Below, one piece after another: positions 1-11,214 of a stretch of DNA of 64,000 nucleotides. This stretch comes from Rhododendron vialii (taxonomy: Eukaryota; Streptophyta; Magnoliopsida; Ericales; Ericaceae). Position 1 is the stretch's first letter, and each line of letters begins with the position of its first letter. The notes beneath the pieces were generated by a model. The model saw nothing but the letters and a program-made list of their open reading frames with translations, searched no databases and was not told where the DNA came from. The stretch covers positions 11,773,501 through 11,837,500 of the forward strand of contig NC_080559.1 of assembly GCF_030253575.1 (NCBI RefSeq), given 5' to 3'. Both the position numbers and the translations under genes were made by a program.

Positions 1-937
1 ATTAAGCCTCATTCAAATGCTCTTAAGCTGTACCTTTCCGATGAAAATAAGATAACGAGGTTGCACTTTTGTCTTTCCATGCTTGAGCCAAACAGTCTCC
101 AAAATCAGCCAATGTTCAAGGATATGTACAACTATGTTCACATAGATGAGAAGTGGTTTTACTTGACCAAAGAATCGGAAAGGTATTATCTACTTCCCGA
201 AGAAGATCAACCACATCGAACTTGCAAAAGCAAACGATTCATCATAAACGTTATGTTTCTAGCAGTGGTAGCTCGACCATGATTTGGTGCTAATGGAGGC
301 AAAGAGTTTTCGGGTAAGATTGATATTTTTCCATTCACATTCAAAGAACCTGCCAAACGAACATAAAAGTAAAAATCACCTAGCCAGTACAATGGAGTCA
401 ACGGCAATTGCATCGGTGACTAAAGATGTTATTCTCTTGTGTTTGATTGAAAAAGTTGTACCTGCTATTCAATCAAAATGGCCTCGGTCTAGCATGGGTG
501 AAACTATTTATATTCAACAAGATAATGCAAGGCCCCACATCAAACCATATGATGCTGAGTTTCATGATGCTGCAACAAGGAATGGGTTTGATATCCGTTT
601 ATCATTTCAACCCCCAAATAGTCCAGACTTGAATGTTCTTGATCTCGGTTTTTTTGGAGCAATTCAATCCTTGCAATATCAAGAGGCGCCTAGAACAATC
701 GATGAATGCGGTGGAGAAATCTTTTGATAAATTACCTTTGCACGATCTCGAATCTGTTTTTTTAATCTCTACACACTTGTATGGTTGAAGTGATGAATGT
801 TAATGGGGGGAATAAATACAAATTGCCACACATTAGGAAACCCCAGTTAATGAGAGATGGTGTTCTTCCTTCTCAACTTAAATGTAGCCTAGATGTTGTG
901 GAGAACGTGTTGATTCATCTACAGAATCAAGTTTAAA
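1..937 (+). pseudogene. Mariner-like transposase, left-truncated and frame-broken
   Basis: This is a DDD-type transposase that would cut and paste its own element in the nucleus. Frame 1 runs from the window edge and contains HIDEKWFYLTK with the first catalytic Asp. A TGA at 280-282 interrupts it where CGA (Arg) is the likely ancestral codon. Homology continues in frame 1 to about 360, then moves to frame 2, which holds YIQQDNARPH (second Asp) and NSPDLNVLDLGFF (third Asp, the D39D-type spacing of plant mariner-like proteins). Further decayed coding sequence can be followed to about 937. The premature stop and the frameshift make it non-functional. The N-terminal helix-turn-helix region is off the window. 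Family assignment is firm from the three motifs. Confidence 0.88.
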
Positions 938-1616
938 TCAAGGTTAGTTTCCTTTTAATCCTATGAATAACCAGCTTTTTTATTTCTTGCTTTTGTCATT
1001 GGACAAAAAAACTGACTTGGAAAAAACTAACCAGCTCTTTTCTTTCCTTGTGTCGTTGGACTTGGAAAAAACTTTCCATTTACCTTGGAGCAAATTGTAT
1101 TCTTAATTTGATCTTTCTTTCCTTCTTTCAAGGCAAATCACGCTAGACTTTCCAAGTTTTTTTGGATGAAGTTCTTCAATCAACCAAGTTCTTTGAAGAG
1201 ATTATTAGATTGGAGAACTTGTTTTTGTGAATTTGTAGGAGGTTGGGTGTCAACCAATGCACATTGGTGAACATGTTTTTGTGAATTTGTAGAAGGTTTG
1301 GTGTAAGTGGGAAAGATCAGTGTACACTGGAGGACTTGTGTTTTGTGAATTTTTTTGAAGAAAGTGTTTTGGAAATTTGTGAAGGTTAAGAGTAAATGGG
1401 AAAGATAAGCGAAAAAGAAAGGAAAAGAACTGGATGCTCGTTAAATTACTATGTACTACTCATTTTGTCAAATTTTCCTTTTTTTTATCCTGTTAGTAGT
1501 AATGATTGAAAAATGGAAGGGTAAAATTGGAAATTTGTTAATAATAATGAAGTGGGGCAATAATTTTGGGACGACAAAAAGTGCAAACTGGGACCATTAA
1601 ATAGGGACAGAGGGAG
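1..1616 (+). mobile_element. Right part of a mariner-like (Tc1/mariner) DNA transposon
   Basis: The segment carries a decayed mariner transposase and ends at 1616 with GGGACAGAGGGAG followed by TA. This is the terminal sequence shared by plant mariner-like elements and Stowaway MITEs, which insert at TA. The left end lies outside the window. Positions 938-1616 are AT-rich non-coding sequence with no further gene. Long T/A runs and repeated 'gaatttgt(a)gaaggt' phrases near 1210-1390 suggest local duplication. Confidence 0.8.
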
Positions 1617-1618
1617 TA

Positions 1619-2272
1619 TCTTTTAATTTTTGTATGTTTTAATTTTTAAAACTTTAACAAAGTTCCAGCAGGAAGCCCTATTAATGCTCTTTCTTTTGCT
1701 GTTTGCATTCAACTAACTCTGGATGGGGATTTTTATGTGTGAGTGGCAGAAAGTGGTTTGCAAAAAGGCCATCTTTCTTATAAAATTTGCTCCATGTGTT
1801 TTTTTGCTTTTTTTTTTTTTGATTGGCAAAATCCGCACCAGTTACCAGTATCGTGATTGACTGTGCAGGGACGATGGCAAGATTACTCACAAATCACAAT
1901 GCACTTTGCGGATGGAAAGAAGGCAGGTATTGAAGACGCTACAATGCAGTTGAAGAGTTTTGGGTAGAACGTGGAGCAAAGAGCAGTAGTCCCCTCACCA
2001 ACAGAAGTTTCGGTCAGTTATTAATCATCTTACAATTGTTGTCTACTTTGAAATTTTGAGTTTCGTAGGGAACTTGTCGATCTGTGCTCTCTTTATCTGG
2101 AGCCAAGCCCAAATAGGAACCTCTACTTTTCAATAAATTGTTCACGGCTATTTGTTCTGCTCTGCGGGATTCTTTGTCTGGTTTGAATTTGCAGCTTTGC
2201 ACCATTCTAATTGTCAAATTATTCCTTTATCGTTAGCTCCAGTTTGTTTTCCTTAATCAGTTAAGTTGTCAA
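1619..2272. other. Intergenic, no gene seen
   Basis: AT-rich sequence between the mariner-like element and the solo LTR. The short open frames here have no recognisable motif. A phrase near 1930-1990 reads weakly like coding sequence but cannot be assigned. Confidence 0.5.
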
Positions 2273-2277
2273 CATAC

Positions 2278-3142
2278 TGTAAGTGGATAAATTCAAGTAG
2301 TGCTCTGAACAGCACTAGAATGCAGCGGCTTCACGTGCCTCTTGAATGTAACCCTAATTTGTCAATGAAACCCTTGTCCTGCAAAACAGACAAGGAGTGA
2401 GCGCACCTTTGCCTCTCGTGACAAAGGCCCTCTGATGCCTTTGTTAGTATCACGTACTAGCAATCAAACCCTAATTATCAGTAGGAAAGCAATAAGAATG
2501 CGGTGTATTACGTACCTTTTACCTCTAGGTTTTACCTCTTATTTATAGATTTGCGTATGCCTGCTGGCCAAGCATCCGTGTTGCCCTAGGATTCCTAACT
2601 CGTATAGGAAACCCAGGATATCAAGGATTCTCGTTTCCTTTATCAGTTTATTTCCTTAATCCTTGTAGGACTCTTTCCATAACAAGCCGAACATCCCATA
2701 CTCGTTGGGTATCTTTCTTAGATCCTATATTCTTGGGATCTTATCCCGTAACGGAATACCAGTGATTCTAGACACTTCTAGAATGTTCCCTCTGCTCCTA
2801 CTCTTGACTGGAGCTTTCTTTGTTCGGCCGTCTCATGGCCGAACAGACGGCCTGGACCAGTTACTTCACATGTAACTGGTCCTAAAGAAACAATTTGGAC
2901 CATATCCTTTCTAAGGAGCTCTCCTCCTGTTCGGCTCTCTCTTGCCGAACAAGTTTCTTGAACAGTGGCATCTCTTGTAATTTTCCTTGTATTCGGTCCA
3001 ATAACATCTCGTGTTATTGCACCAAGAATCGTACAACCTCTCTGGACCATTGACTTCTCATATCACTGGTTCATAATGCGTTGACCTTTTCTTCGACCGT
3101 GCTCGGGTTCGTTTTGTACTTGTTCGGGAATACCTCCCTACA
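2278..3142 (-). mobile_element. Solo LTR (865 bp) with 5-bp target duplication
   Basis: The segment begins TGTAAGTGG and ends CCCTACA, so it has TG...CA ends, and CATAC flanks it exactly on both sides (2273-2277 and 3143-3147). No coding region follows either end, so this is a solo LTR left by recombination between two LTRs. Read on the minus strand it has a TATA-like TCTATAAATAAGAGG near 2540-2555, giving a U3 of about 590 bp and an R-U5 of about 270 bp, which supports minus orientation. The U3 portion is rich in short inverted repeats containing TTCGGC/GCCGAA. Superfamily cannot be told from the LTR alone. Confidence 0.75.
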
Positions 3143-3147
3143 CATAC

Positions 3148-3967
3148 GATGGCAAAAATACTTGTTACGAACGTTGTAGTTTATGAACTTCGATTGTTTC
3201 TATGGACTGGAAAAATGCTAAACAAACAAGGGCTTCTCTCGATATGCATCCCATCAATGAATGATTTTACGGACATTGATAGAGATGTGTTCTCGACAGA
3301 TTTCTCATACAGTTCATTCTCTCAATTTTATGACTATCTATTTTTCCATACAAATAACGTTTGCATTTGCATACCATTAGCCAAACTACTTTTTTTTGTG
3401 CATAATCTACTTAGCTGACCCTAAGAAAGTAAGAATGAAATATCGTTTGGTTATTATATTATTTTAGGTTTTTGCTTAAATTATCAGTGCTTTAGAGGAA
3501 AGTCATTTTTGAAAGTAAAAATGGTTGTGCTGTCTTGGTGCTCACATGCAACTAGCCAGCCAACACATGGGTTACCTTTTCCTTTTTTGTTTAAAATAAT
3601 CTATTGGTAACAATGAAAGCAAAAGGATTTGCCTGTTGCGAAAGGAATGTCAATTAGGCAATAATTTGGCAACTTAGATCTACAAGACAAGAAATTGCCA
3701 ACTAACAACATCAAGTGGGTGAGTCAGATTATGTTCACATCGCTCACCTTTTCTGATTACTCTCGTTGGGGTCTAAAATCAAATTTACCCATCTCAAAAA
3801 TGGATCGTCATAGATTGACATGCATTAAAAATGGATTCATCCATCCTATTAAAAATAGATAGAGATGGTAGGAAATGTTATATATCATTATGACATGCAT
3901 TTGAAGCAAAGAATATAAATACGATTCTTGATAAAATATCCAATCAGGGGTCACATCCTCAAATTGA
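3148..3967. other. Intergenic, no gene seen
   Basis: AT-rich sequence between the solo LTR and the next MITE. No gene, repeat unit or inverted repeat was recognised. Confidence 0.5.
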
Positions 3968-4360
3968 GAGCATTAACAGTGAAATAAGCAAATGTGAATA
4001 ATCAAAACATGTCACATCAGATTTTGATTATCCATTTAGAGGTTGCTAAAGTTAGTAATGTCAAATCCCACAATGGTTATTTTTTGCCCATAATCAAAAC
4101 CAATGGGCCCTCCAAACTTTTTCCCTTTATTTCACACATATTTTTTGAAAAAGCGGTTTTTGAAGGAAAAAAAACAGTTTATGTTAGAAATAGTTAAAAA
4201 AAAAGTTTTCCGAAACAAAAAATAATTTTTCAAAAAACACACTTTGTTCACTTATAGTTTTTAAATTTTTTGAAAAAATTGTTTTTTTGTAAAAAAAATG
4301 TTTCTGAAGAAAACAGAAAAAAAATCTGAAAGTTACAGTTTTTTAAAATCATTTTTTGAA

Positions 4361-4408
<48 letters not shown>

Positions 4409-4609
4409 TTTATATGATGTTGGTGAACTTGATTGAGAGATGAAATTTGGTTATTGACAAAATATTGCTAGCTTTGATTATTGAAGAGTCAAAATTTGAT
4501 GAGTTGTTAAGAGGTTGCTAGGTTTGGTTATTCCAATGTGAACACTTTTTTTATTCAACATTGCTAACTTTAATAATTTTTTATTTTGCTTATTCCACTG
4601 TGGATGCTC
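3968..4609. mobile_element. Harbinger/Tourist-like MITE, GAGCAT family
   Basis: The left end is GAGCATTAACAGTGAAATAA and the right end is TTATTCCACTGTGGATGCTC, imperfect inverted repeats that match other elements in this window (5263, 7923, 24632, 29924, 55729). The flanks are TGA and TAA, close to the 3-bp TAA/TTA duplication of PIF/Harbinger elements. The subterminal sequence mentions AATAATCAAAA and 'ttgctaa' phrases shared with the other copies. The interior holds A/T runs and an (AG)n tract but no coding sequence, so the element is non-autonomous. Confidence 0.7.
4365..4403 (+). repeat. (AG)n microsatellite
   Basis: About 19 uninterrupted AG units inside the MITE at 3968-4609. Confidence 0.95.
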
Positions 4610-5262
4610 TAAGAAGGTTGTTGACTCTCATAAATTCCTATATTTAATGTTCTGGGGATTATACGTCTAATCCAAATAGTGAAATAAAATTATTTAAGTT
4701 ATTGAATTAATAAGTATTTGTTTCTTGATGATTAAATTCTCATTCCTATCCAAGATTAGGAGTATCCAAACCTGGCCTAATTGCTTTTCTAAATGGGTAG
4801 CTAGCGGTGGGGCTTGGCCTCCAAACCATATGTGAAACGAGTTTCTGCCTCATACAGCTCAGGCCGAAGACCGAGGGAAGTTTAGGAGAGATGGAGAGAC
4901 CGAGTACGTAGCTACCGATTGGGGCGGGATAAACTTGCTTCTTCACAAGTCAGCACTCACCCAATGTGGCTATAAATTGGTTAAGAAGTTCCGAACCATG
5001 GTCCTATCAATTAAGGGCTTAGTTTCAAATGATGAGATGCAAAAGCACCACAATATTCATTACATCGAGTGAGCCCACCAGTTGCTATTCTGAGCCTCTG
5101 TTCATTTCTTTAGTACCAGAATCGATGATTCTAATTAGACAATTTTTTTGATTTTTTCAATGTTCAAAAATCGTCCGCCTGTGTGGAACGTCCTTTGACA
5201 CAAATCTTTCAAGTCTGAACCCCAAGATGTGGAATTGCTTATATAGATAGATCCACCTCTTA
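4610..5262. other. Intergenic, no gene seen
   Basis: Sequence between two MITEs. The small open frames here show no recognisable domain. Confidence 0.5.
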
Positions 5263-5851
5263 GAGCATCTGCATTAGGCTCTTTAAATTTTGGACCAAAT
5301 TACATCTTAAAAACTTACTTTATTACTTTAGCTATTCATTTTTAAAATATCTATTGCATCAGGCTCTCTATATTAAAACTATCCTATTAAAAATATTGTT
5401 TACTCTCACTCTCTTCTCAATTAAATATTTCCTGCCAAGAGTCCTGTTTGGGGCACAACAAATGGGCAAGAAATTGATAATTTTTGCGGGTCCCATTATG
5501 TATCATATAAAGATGATTCAAACCGCCAGTCATTCTTAAAATATTTTTTATGGGTTCTTAAAAAAATTAGCTCAATTTGACATCGGTAAGAACTATTTTA
5601 GAATTCGTAGGGCGTCCTATGAGTTCAATTCAAAAAAAAGGAGTGGGAGAGACAAAGTGCCGGTTTAGAAACTAATAAAATATTCCTTAACGGATGAATA
5701 GTAACTCGTATGAGATGAAGAGGGACTGTTAAAAACTTTAGATTTTGGCAAGTGATCCCCACCAATGAAGAGGCTGATGTGAGGCCAATTCACTGCATTG
5801 GCTCGTTACTGTAGCTTTGGGGGGAAAGAAGCTAGTGTGATGTGGATGTTC
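5263..5851. mobile_element. Harbinger/Tourist-like MITE, TSD TTA
   Basis: The left end GAGCATCTGCATTAGGCTC and the right end GATGTGGATGTTC are imperfect inverted repeats. TTA flanks both ends (5260-5262 and 5852-5854). The 589-bp interior is AT-rich and non-coding. TSD and ends place it in the PIF/Harbinger group with the other GAGCATC copies. Confidence 0.68.
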
Positions 5852-5854
5852 TTA

Positions 5855-6342
5855 GTGAGGGCACCGCCTCTCAACTACCTATCCTTTGTTATATAGAGCC
5901 TTGTTGTACCAATGAGGGATTGGTTTAGTGCTTGGAAGTTAGGATTGGTTGGACAAAACCCATGTTCAAGTTACCCCTAACACTACCCACACATGCATGG
6001 TAGGACTAGTTTCGGTCCCAATATAGGTGCGGTGTAGTCCCCTATAAATAGTGGTGTGATGGAATATCATACCTACGCTTCCATTTTATCTGAAATATAT
6101 ATAGAGAGATTTGTTGTCGAGAAATTTTGCAAGAGTTTTCTTAGTTTTTACTTTGAAAACTCAAGAAATGCATGAGGTTGAAAACTATGGGCTGAGAATC
6201 CACATTTATTTATAATTTCAAAGTGGCTAACAGAGTACAAAATGTGAATTTGACGACTACCCCAAAAAAAAAATTTTAATGCCTAATATTGAAACTTTGT
6301 CATGTTTAAGGCATACCTAATTTGAAAGTTTGGAAATAGGCA
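5855..6342. other. Intergenic, no gene seen
   Basis: Contains a TATA-like 'cctataaatag' near 6040-6050 and a short transcribed-looking stretch, but no open frame of note follows. It could be part of an old LTR. Not assigned. Confidence 0.3.
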
Positions 6343-7167
6343 AATGCTAACCAATGCCCAAGGGCACAAGTTAAGATGCAATAAATATGAAAGATGCACA
6401 AGATAAGGTCGAATAAATATGGAAGGAGCAATAAATATGGAATATGCGAAACGAACAAAGAAATGTTGATTAATGAGTATTTCATGTCATAAGTAATTTC
6501 TACAGAGTATCTTTTATGCTCATATGTCCAATGACAATGTCATAATGATCCCAAAAGAAACGTGACTTGAATATTGTGTCTCTGTGGTGACTTTCATGTT
6601 AAAAGTTGACTGGTCAGAAGAATGTTTGCATCTTTTCTTAAGTAATAAACGATTACATAGATTATAAGTGGTAAATAAGTTGTCCTTTTTCTTCATTGTC
6701 ACACCAATATTATATATGAATCAGTTTATAATTTGTGATAAATTTAATCATTCTTGATTTTATGTATGTAAGAATGTCGAGGAATGGCAAATGAGCAATG
6801 GGATCATCATGATAACAGCTTTATTTGTTAGGCTAAGGCATTGGGGATTTCTTTTTATTTGTTAGGTTAAGTTTTACAGCTATTTGTGTACTTAAACTGA
6901 ATTTATTTGACTTTTTGTACATGTGTTGAATGACCTACAGATTTTGGAAATTTTTGACCCACTTGAAGATTTTATTTGATCTGAATTTACATTAAATGTG
7001 TGTACCTCGATTTGTCCTGCACATAACATGAGTTTTTACTTTGTTTCTATCCACTTTGGAATGAAATTCTAAGACTTTAAATGTAATTGCCATCTTCGAA
7101 ACCATATGGTGAAGAACATTCCATATTTATTGCACCTTAACTTGTGCTACAGGGGCACTTGTTAGCA
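6343..7167. mobile_element. Non-autonomous element with ~45-bp terminal inverted repeats
   Basis: The left end carries TGCTAAC followed by a GCCC-rich step, then GCACAAGTTAAGATGCAATA. The right end is its inverted counterpart, TATTGCACCTTAACTTGTGC then GTTAGCA. The arms enclose about 740 bp of AT-rich DNA without coding sequence. Termini of this type occur in plant hAT and Mutator MITEs. I could not find an unambiguous target duplication, so the superfamily is open and the borders may be off by several bases. Confidence 0.55.
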
Positions 7168-7922
7168 GAACCGTCGAAAATATATGGTTAATTGTTCCAA
7201 GTGGAAGTATGAAACTTTTGACGAATGTTACTTAAGAGTATCTCTATTCATTATGAATGTTTTAATAACTCAACCAAATAAAACAAGGTTTTCAAAAAAA
7301 AAAAAAAAAAAAAGGTAAATCAACTAGTGGTCATTTCAAATTGTCGAAATATATGCCGTTGAGTCACATGCACATTTTACCTATTATCCTCCGCCTTTAG
7401 GGCGGCGTCTATAGGGCGAATGTTAGCATTTTCCAATAAATAACTAGTGGTTGTTTCAAATTGTCAAAATGCCATTGGATCTCTGTGTTTTTCTAAAAAA
7501 ACGTACATCTAATTTGGATTGTCATGAAATATCTTTACGACAATAAGAATAATAATTTAAACTCTATAAAGATCAATTTTGGAACGGAAATCGTTACATG
7601 GAAGGCACACTATACTACTTCTAATGGCGAGAATTCTTGTTTATAGCCTTATTTAAGGCATACCTAATTTGAAAATTGTAAATATCTATAGAAAGTTAGC
7701 CATATATTTAAGCCATAACTATTTTGAAGTTCAAAAATATTTAACCAAGAAGCCCAAAATGTAATCTAAAAAAGGTTTAATGATAAATATTCCACCACAA
7801 TCCTGCTTCTATTGACTTAAAAACTTTAAACTCAACCAAATAAAAATAAGATAAATAAATCATTAATGGTCTTTCCATTACCTTGAAAACAAGCATGTGT
7901 CCCGCCCTGAATGATCATGTTA
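7168..7922. other. Intergenic with a short direct repeat
   Basis: A phrase beginning 'aactagtggt' and continuing 'tttcaaattgtc' occurs twice, near 7322 and 7442, as a diverged direct repeat of about 45 bp. An A-run of about 20 bases lies at 7297-7313. No gene was seen. Confidence 0.4.
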
Positions 7923-8178
7923 GAGCATCCGAAATGTAATAATCAAAAGTGAATAATCAAAATTTGCCACCTCATGCAGCTTTTAATTATTCATTCAGAG
8001 GATTGCTAAAGTTAGCAATGTGAAGTCACACATTGTTACTTTTAATTATTCAAATGTCCAAATTTGATTATTGATTAGGAGGTTGCTAACTTTGATTATT
8101 ACAATGTGAGCACTTTTTTAAGCACACATTAGTAACTTTAGCAATTTTTTGATTTTGATTATTACATTGTGGATGCTC
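7923..8178. mobile_element. Harbinger/Tourist-like MITE (256 bp), TSD TTA
   Basis: Inverted ends: GAGCATCCGAAATGTAATAA on the left and ATTACATTGTGGATGCTC on the right. TTA lies on both sides (7920-7922 and 8179-8181). The subterminal phrases AATAATCAAAA and TTGCTAACTTTGATTATT are shared with the copies at 3968, 24632 and 55729. This is the most compact copy in the window. Confidence 0.78.
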
Positions 8179-8182
8179 TTAT

Positions 8183-9440
8183 TGTCACGTCCTCGATTTT
8201 AAACATAATAATAAAAGAATTTCCATAAACAAAGCCTCACAATAATTCGTACAATACCCAAAAGAATTTGACCTTTCCATTCCCATAATTATACTTCCAA
8301 GTCCAAAGGATTTCCAAATAATACATCATTGGCTCAACGGCCCCCAAAACCGACAAAGTATCAAGTGTTCAAAAGTTAGGGTTTACAATATTCTTAAACC
8401 ATAAATAATATCAAATGAAGTTACAAATACATCTTCCAAAAAAAAATGATTTACAAAGATGGCTAAGTAACTCCTTCAAGTTAACTTTCAAAACCATGTC
8501 TATGCCCAAGCACTCCAAGCATGCAACTATTGCTCTGGGTTAGTACTTGAAATTGATGTAAGGTTTGAGCTACATTAGCCCAATTGAAAGCTCTAATCTA
8601 ACAATGTATGTATATGAAATATAGAGTTAATCACAAGATGAACAATGACAACAAGATCCGATGAATGGACAATAATAGCAATCCAATTCCAACCTTTCGT
8701 TTCCAAAACCAATCATGTGTTTCAACGAATAACCTTTGAAAGCACCATATGTCAAGGCGTGTCTCGTACATGTGTCATGAGCCGAAACTCCTGCCAGGCC
8801 AATTAAAGGACTCCGATGTCCTCTGTTGGGCACCTTACCCATAGGGTGGTCCTGAAGTATCCAATACGAGCATAAGCTCCTGCAGGGCCAATTAAAGGAC
8901 CCTGATATCCTTTGTCAGGCACTCACCCGTCAATGAGTCCTGAATGTTCGCGTTGTGTCCGTAAAGTTCCAAAATCCTCTTTACCATCACGTTCATATCA
9001 TTCAAATCCAACTTCGATACATAAAGTGATTCTTGTAAAATCATGTCCAAACGAGCTTTAAAGTTATGAATACATTCAACAAAGTCATTAAAATATGAGT
9101 AACCAAGTTACGAGTCATTTGGGAGGTGTTTGGGTAGGTTGGAAGTGATTGGAAATCAAAACGGTGAAAAATGAAGCAAAACAGTGAAAACTGGAGATAA
9201 GCAACAGGTATCGATACCAAGGGAAAATGTATCGATACCATTTGGTCAAAAAACATTCCAAACGCAAGGGTATTGATAACAAGGACAATGGGTATCGATA
9301 ACAAGTGAATTTCTGGGTTTTAGAACACAAAGGTATCGATAACAATACTAAGGGTTCAATAACAGTTCAGTTCGAGCAGATTTTCATGGGTTTCTCAACA
9401 ACTTTGATCCCAACAACAACAACTATCAACAGCAAGGCTC
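8183..9440. mobile_element. Probable LTR-retrotransposon remnant, borders uncertain
   Basis: The segment starts TGTCACGTCCTCGATTTT, the kind of terminus seen on Ty3/Gypsy LTRs, directly after the TSD of the preceding MITE. It holds two diverged ~87-bp tandem copies built around 'aattaaaggac' (about 8785-8955) and an array of TATCGATA motifs at 9209-9345. Internal tandem arrays are common in plant LTRs. No clear right border, target duplication or coding region was found, so the class is a guess from the left end and the repeat content. Confidence 0.35.
9209..9345. repeat. Array of GTATCGATA(A/C)CA motifs
   Basis: At least five near-palindromic copies of G(G)TATCGATA followed by ACCA or ACAA occur in about 140 bp, irregularly spaced. 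Their centres contain ATCGAT. No function can be assigned from sequence. Confidence 0.7.
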
Positions 9441-9461
9441 AAGCTCTAAGAAACAAGTCAT

Positions 9462-9562
9462 AAAAAAGACCGGGAAGGTCTTCATCCGAGCAGTTTTAAT
9501 TTGAACCGTTTGATAAAAAATAAACAAAAACTGCTCAGATGAAGCCCTTCCCGATCTTTTTT
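9462..9562. repeat. Strong hairpin (inverted repeat, ~36-bp arms)
   Basis: The left arm contains GACCGGGAAGGTCTTCATC then CGAGCAGTTTT. The right arm contains AAAACTGCTC then GATGAAGCCCTTCCCGATC. The arms pair with few mismatches around a loop of about 28 bp, and a T-run follows the right arm. It lies between the LTR-like stretch and the TA tract, and is probably part of an older foldback element. Confidence 0.75.
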
Positions 9563-9691
9563 TTTTGCTGATTTCTCGCGTGTACCCTTAAAATCACGCT
9601 CTGAACACATTGAGCGGCTCGGATCATCGAAATTCGATCGGAAAAAGGAGGTCCTTATTTTATTAAGTTAAGGTGATCCTTAGGAGAAGGG

Positions 9692-9734
<43 letters not shown>

Positions 9735-9737
<3 letters not shown>

Positions 9738-10719
9738 GCCGGTTCCCCTCACACATCTTTTGACACAAAATTTGACTCTCAATCTCAACCATTCAAATCA
9801 ACGGCTGAGATGATATTATATTCTCTCCCATTTATCTCACTTGCACCTAATCTCTCTCTCTCCTCACGCCCGCTTCCCCTCCCCAATCCGGCTCCTCCAT
9901 GCCCGGCTGACCCCAACTCCGGCAAGCCCCATCTCCGGTGAACCCCACCTTCTCTTAACCCCCTCAACTCCTACACTGTCCTCACCCAAACCAAAATCTC
10001 ACCTGCCACCGCCGTCGTCAATTCCAAAACTTGATGGGTTCAAACCTAATGTCAAAGAATCTGATTGTGTTACAAATTTGTTGGTGGGTTAAAGAATCTG
10101 CTGGTGGGTTAAGGAATCCGTCGATTCCTGATGTGGCCGGCGTCGATGGGGATTTTGACGGTTGCGGGATGGAGGTCTTGTATTTATCTGTTTTCAGTAG
10201 GGGTTTTCCATGGATTGTGCATTTGGGTAGGAAGAAAGACAAGTGATTTTGACCAATTAGAAGAAAGAGGAAAGAACCCATTGATTTTCATGCATGTAGG
10301 TACTAACACGTTTATTTTGAATTTGTGAAGAAGACAGCGAACAAATGAAGGAGCTTTTTTCAATCGGAACAGATTTGCCCAATTTTGTTAGGTTTTCTTC
10401 TCATTGGCCTCTCGAATTTCCCTGGATTATACCCAGATTTTCTTCTCGTTGAATCTTTGTTTTTACGTACGTTGTGTGTGTGTGTGTGTGTGTGAGATGT
10501 GGCTGCAGATTGGCTCACCGGAGATGGGGCTATGGTGACGTCAGAGTTGGAAGAAAACAATGGTGTGTCGGAGCCTCTTGAGGGAGAGAATGATTAGGTG
10601 AGATGAAAAGAGGAAGGAGAGTGTACAATTTTAATGCTCTAAATCTCAGCCATTGATTTGAATGATTGAGATTGAGTGTCAAATTTTGTGTCAAAAGATG
10701 TGTGAGGGGAACCGGCCCC
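9735..10719. mobile_element. 985-bp element with ~76-bp terminal inverted repeats
   Basis: The ends begin GGGGCCGGTTCCCCTCACAC and finish with its inverse. The two arms match for about 76 bp with few differences, through 'aaaattttgtgtcaaaagatg' and the 'caaccattcaaatcaacggc' region. The element sits inside a TA tract, so the target duplication cannot be read. The interior includes a GC-rich, proline/serine-coding-like stretch and a (GT)n tract at about 10474-10494 but no transposase. It is non-autonomous; long arms are compatible with a Mutator MITE, but the superfamily is not proven. Confidence 0.7.
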
Positions 10720-11214
10720 ATATATATATATACTAGCGAATGCCCGTGCCTGAAGGCACGGCGCAACATATTTGGAATACAACTAAAGATATTTGTAGAA
10801 CAATGAGCAAAAGGAGGACATGTTAAAAAAATGGGTAAGAACAAATTAAACTTTGGTATATGTGCAGGACAATTCGAGATGCAAATAATATTCAAGTTTT
10901 ACACAAATTTTCAAAATCTATAAATCACCCAACACATGTAATAAAAATTAACTATGTCAAACCAAATATATTCTTGTAAAACTTAACCTAACAAATAAAA
11001 TGTCATTATCAAATTTTCAATGTCTTAAAAAAGCTCTTATCACAATGAACCCAATGTCTCTTTGCCAGTTCTCGATTTTCCTACATAAATAAGATTAAGA
11101 ATTATTAAATTCATCGCAAATAAATATGAACTGGAAATTAAATCAAAATGACAACTTATCACCCCTACAATAATTTAAATCGTTTTATTACCTTTGAAAA
11201 TATGTCAACACTCT

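Noticed and set aside
2778..3050. 90-aa minus-strand frame in the solo LTR
   Set aside because: Lies wholly in LTR U3 sequence full of short inverted repeats; no domain.
9841..10328. Overlapping proline/serine-rich open frames on both strands
   Set aside because: They lie inside the 985-bp inverted-repeat element, show no domain, and arise from GC-rich composition.
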